Source: Eubacterium sp. UBA5416 (GTDB taxonomy: Bacteria; Bacillota; Clostridia; Lachnospirales; Lachnospiraceae). Taken from it: 7,732 bases of DNA. Made by a program: the position numbers and the translations under genes. Under the pieces are notes generated by a model, which worked only from the letters and a program-made list of their open reading frames with translations, was not told where the DNA came from and did no database searches. The stretch is from contig DHNM01000040.1 in assembly GCA_002409525.1 (NCBI GenBank), positions 44,446-52,177 on the forward strand. The letters run 5' to 3'. Shown one piece after another: positions 6,813 to 7,732 of the stretch (position 1 is the first letter of the stretch; each line of letters opens with the position of its first letter).

Positions 6813-7068
6813 ACTGCTATTAGTCCTGCGCGGTACCACTCATATTTGCGAATTACTTCGCACACTCTACGGATACGGATCAAATTGATCTTATATCCTG
6901 CCCGTATAACGGTGGGCTTCCGTCTGTGCTTACTTTCCCTGAAAATTTCAGACAGCCGCTTGGAGGGCAGTTCTAAAAGTTCTCTCTGCCGCTTCACATC
7001 AACCAGCGGCTTTCTGGAATCAAAAACTGATATACTAATCCTCGTCATAGCATTTTGCTTTTTCTTTG
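6765..7068 (-). promoter_or_regulatory. T-box riboswitch leader of the leucine operon (tRNA-Leu sensing)
   Basis: The leader reads on the minus strand and ends about 60 nt before leuA. Near its 5' end is the AGTA element (7036-7033) of the specifier region. The stem I apical hairpin GCCGCT/AGCGGC (7010-7005 with 6993-6988) has the loop GGTTGATGTGA. The conserved CCGTTA motif (6912-6907) sits in an interleaved pair: ACGG (6923-6920) with CCGT (6912-6909), and GCCC (6917-6914) with GGGC (6903-6900). This is the expected stem IIA/B pseudoknot. The T-box core AGTGGTACCGCG (6840-6829) contains UGGU, able to pair with a tRNA 3' end ACCA, and tRNA-Leu normally has A at that variable position. Uncharged tRNA should stabilise an antiterminator formed by GAG and CTC around the core, with AGGACT paired to AGTCTT. 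Possible specifier codons on the 3' side are CTG (6970-6968, after GAA) and CTC (6965-6963), both leucine. The exact register is not settled by eye. Confidence 0.93.
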
Positions 7069-7074
7069 TCTATT

Positions 7075-7103
7075 AAGATAACATTTAAACCAAATTCTGT
7101 CAA
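7075..7103 (-). promoter_or_regulatory. Sigma-A promoter of the leu operon
   Basis: On the minus strand, a perfect TTGACA (7103-7098) is followed after 17 bp by TATCTT (7080-7075). The predicted start near 7068-7070 lies just before the first T-box element. That gives a leader of about 300 nt up to the attenuator and about 360 nt up to leuA. It is the best promoter match in the window and is well placed for the riboswitch. Confidence 0.82.
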
Positions 7104-7144
7104 GTACCAAAATATTTGATAAGCAATTCCATGCTTTGAAATTT

Positions 7145-7732
7145 TTATACCACCGCTTCCACCAAAACTTTATTACCAGCTTTTATTGTTTTAATCCCAA
7201 TATTTTTCTTTTTATTAAAATTAAAGCTCAACAAATAACCTGTCTTTTGCCCATAATCATCCAAATACTCAGCAAGCTGATGCTCTCCCCGTTTATTATA
7301 TTCATCCCCATGCCAGATTTTCAATTCAATTATATACTGTGTTCCAAGATAATCAACAATCACATCCGTTCGTCTCATATCTCTGGTTCTTGATTCTATA
7401 TAATAATTTCCTGTGCCATTTATAATCGGTCTCAAATACAGGAGAAAATATTTTCTTCCGTCTTCTTCCAGAAATGTTTCGTTGCAATCCCCATAGATTT
7501 CGTGAAAATGACGTACAAATTTCTCCAGTATCAGTTTCATATTTAGTTTTCCATTTTGAGTAAACTGGTTTTTTTCCTGTAAGGATGCCGTATATATGCC
7601 ACTATTTTGCAAATTTTCACTGGACAGATATAGGTTATACAACCGAGTCTCAAAAATCCGATTAGCAATGATCAGATTACCTTTCTTGTTTTTTATGAAT
7701 CCGAACATAGAAGCCTGAGCAATGTCCTGATT
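7145..7732 (-). CDS. C-terminal part of an AAA-ATPase-like/PD-(D/E)XK nuclease-domain protein (partial at the right edge)
   Basis: The frame is open through the window edge, with visible residues beginning NQDIAQASMFGF. The ATG at 7708 is therefore probably internal and the true start lies outside. The 195 visible residues match the C-terminal half of the large AAA-ATPase-like plus PD-(D/E)XK families (DUF1703/PDDEXK_9 type) common in gut Clostridia and Bacteroidetes. ANRIFETRLYN (visible residues 23-33) fits the end of the ATPase-like part. The nuclease-like fold shows RTD (D123), the IIELK strand (E136 and K138), QLAEYL (152-157) and GYLLSFN (165-171), so the D...ExK pattern is intact. The role of these proteins is not settled; defence or nucleic-acid processing has been suggested from the fold. 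The gene ends about 40 bp before the leu promoter, and only a weak 5-bp hairpin lies between. Base composition is more AT-rich than in the leu genes. Confidence 0.85.
   Translation of the reverse strand, partial: NQDIAQASMFGFIKNKKGNLIIANRIFETRLYNLYLSSENLQNSGIYTASLQEKNQFTQNGKLNMKLILEKFVRHFHEIYGDCNETFLEEDGRKYFLLYLRPIINGTGNYYIESRTRDMRRTDVIVDYLGTQYIIELKIWHGDEYNKRGEHQLAEYLDDYGQKTGYLLSFNFNKKKNIGIKTIKAGNKVLVEAVV

Noticed and set aside
6728..7048. A 106-residue open frame on the minus strand across the leader, and a similar frame on the plus strand.
   Set aside because: Both lie over the T-box structure. Their content (many Arg, Lys and Ile codons) is explained by RNA structure elements, they resemble no protein family, and the minus-strand frame has no role as a leader peptide.
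7104..7144. Weak hairpin AAGCA/TGCTT after the nuclease-domain gene, considered as a terminator.
   Set aside because: The stem has only 5 bp of mixed composition and is followed by a broken A/T stretch, so it does not meet the usual terminator pattern.

Overview
The window looks like chromosomal DNA from a low-to-mid-GC Firmicute, most likely a clostridial gut-type bacterium near the Lachnospiraceae. The support is strong AGGAGG-type ribosome sites, a T-box leader, the short clostridial forms of LeuC and LeuD with a long LeuA, a PadR plus HAAS-like gene pair, and an AAA-ATPase-like/PD-(D/E)XK protein. No rRNA, tRNA, CRISPR array or transposase was seen. The taxonomic placement is an inference from gene content.

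Layout from left to right. Positions 41-994 (minus) encode a probable N5-(carboxyethyl)ornithine synthase of the alanine dehydrogenase-like family. A 344-bp AT-rich divergent intergenic region (995-1338) follows, with one promoter candidate facing each way. Positions 1339-1910 (plus) hold a small two-gene unit: a PadR-type repressor and a 69-residue HAAS/DUF6120-like protein that lacks the membrane part usual in such partners. The unit ends at a rho-independent terminator (2048-2100).

Positions 2134-6705 (minus) hold a complete leucine operon read as leuA-leuB-leuC-leuD. Spacing is tight (13 bp, 39 bp and a 4-bp overlap), and each gene has its own Shine-Dalgarno sequence. Its products convert 2-ketoisovalerate plus acetyl-CoA to 2-ketoisocaproate, which needs only a branched-chain aminotransferase (not in the window) to become leucine. 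Upstream lies a roughly 300-nt leader (about 6765-7068) driven by a TTGACA/TATCTT promoter. It carries the parts of a T-box riboswitch: an AGTA element, a stem I apical hairpin, a CCGTTA motif inside a pseudoknot, the T-box core, and a 14-bp terminator with a U-tract. The operon should therefore be switched on by uncharged tRNA-Leu.

Positions 7145-7732 (minus) are the C-terminal part of an AAA-ATPase-like/PD-(D/E)XK-type protein that runs off the right edge.

Nothing here is clearly a new system. The least ordinary items are the carboxyethylornithine synthase beside the PadR unit, the truncated HAAS-like gene, and a perfect 12-bp palindrome inside the padR promoter.
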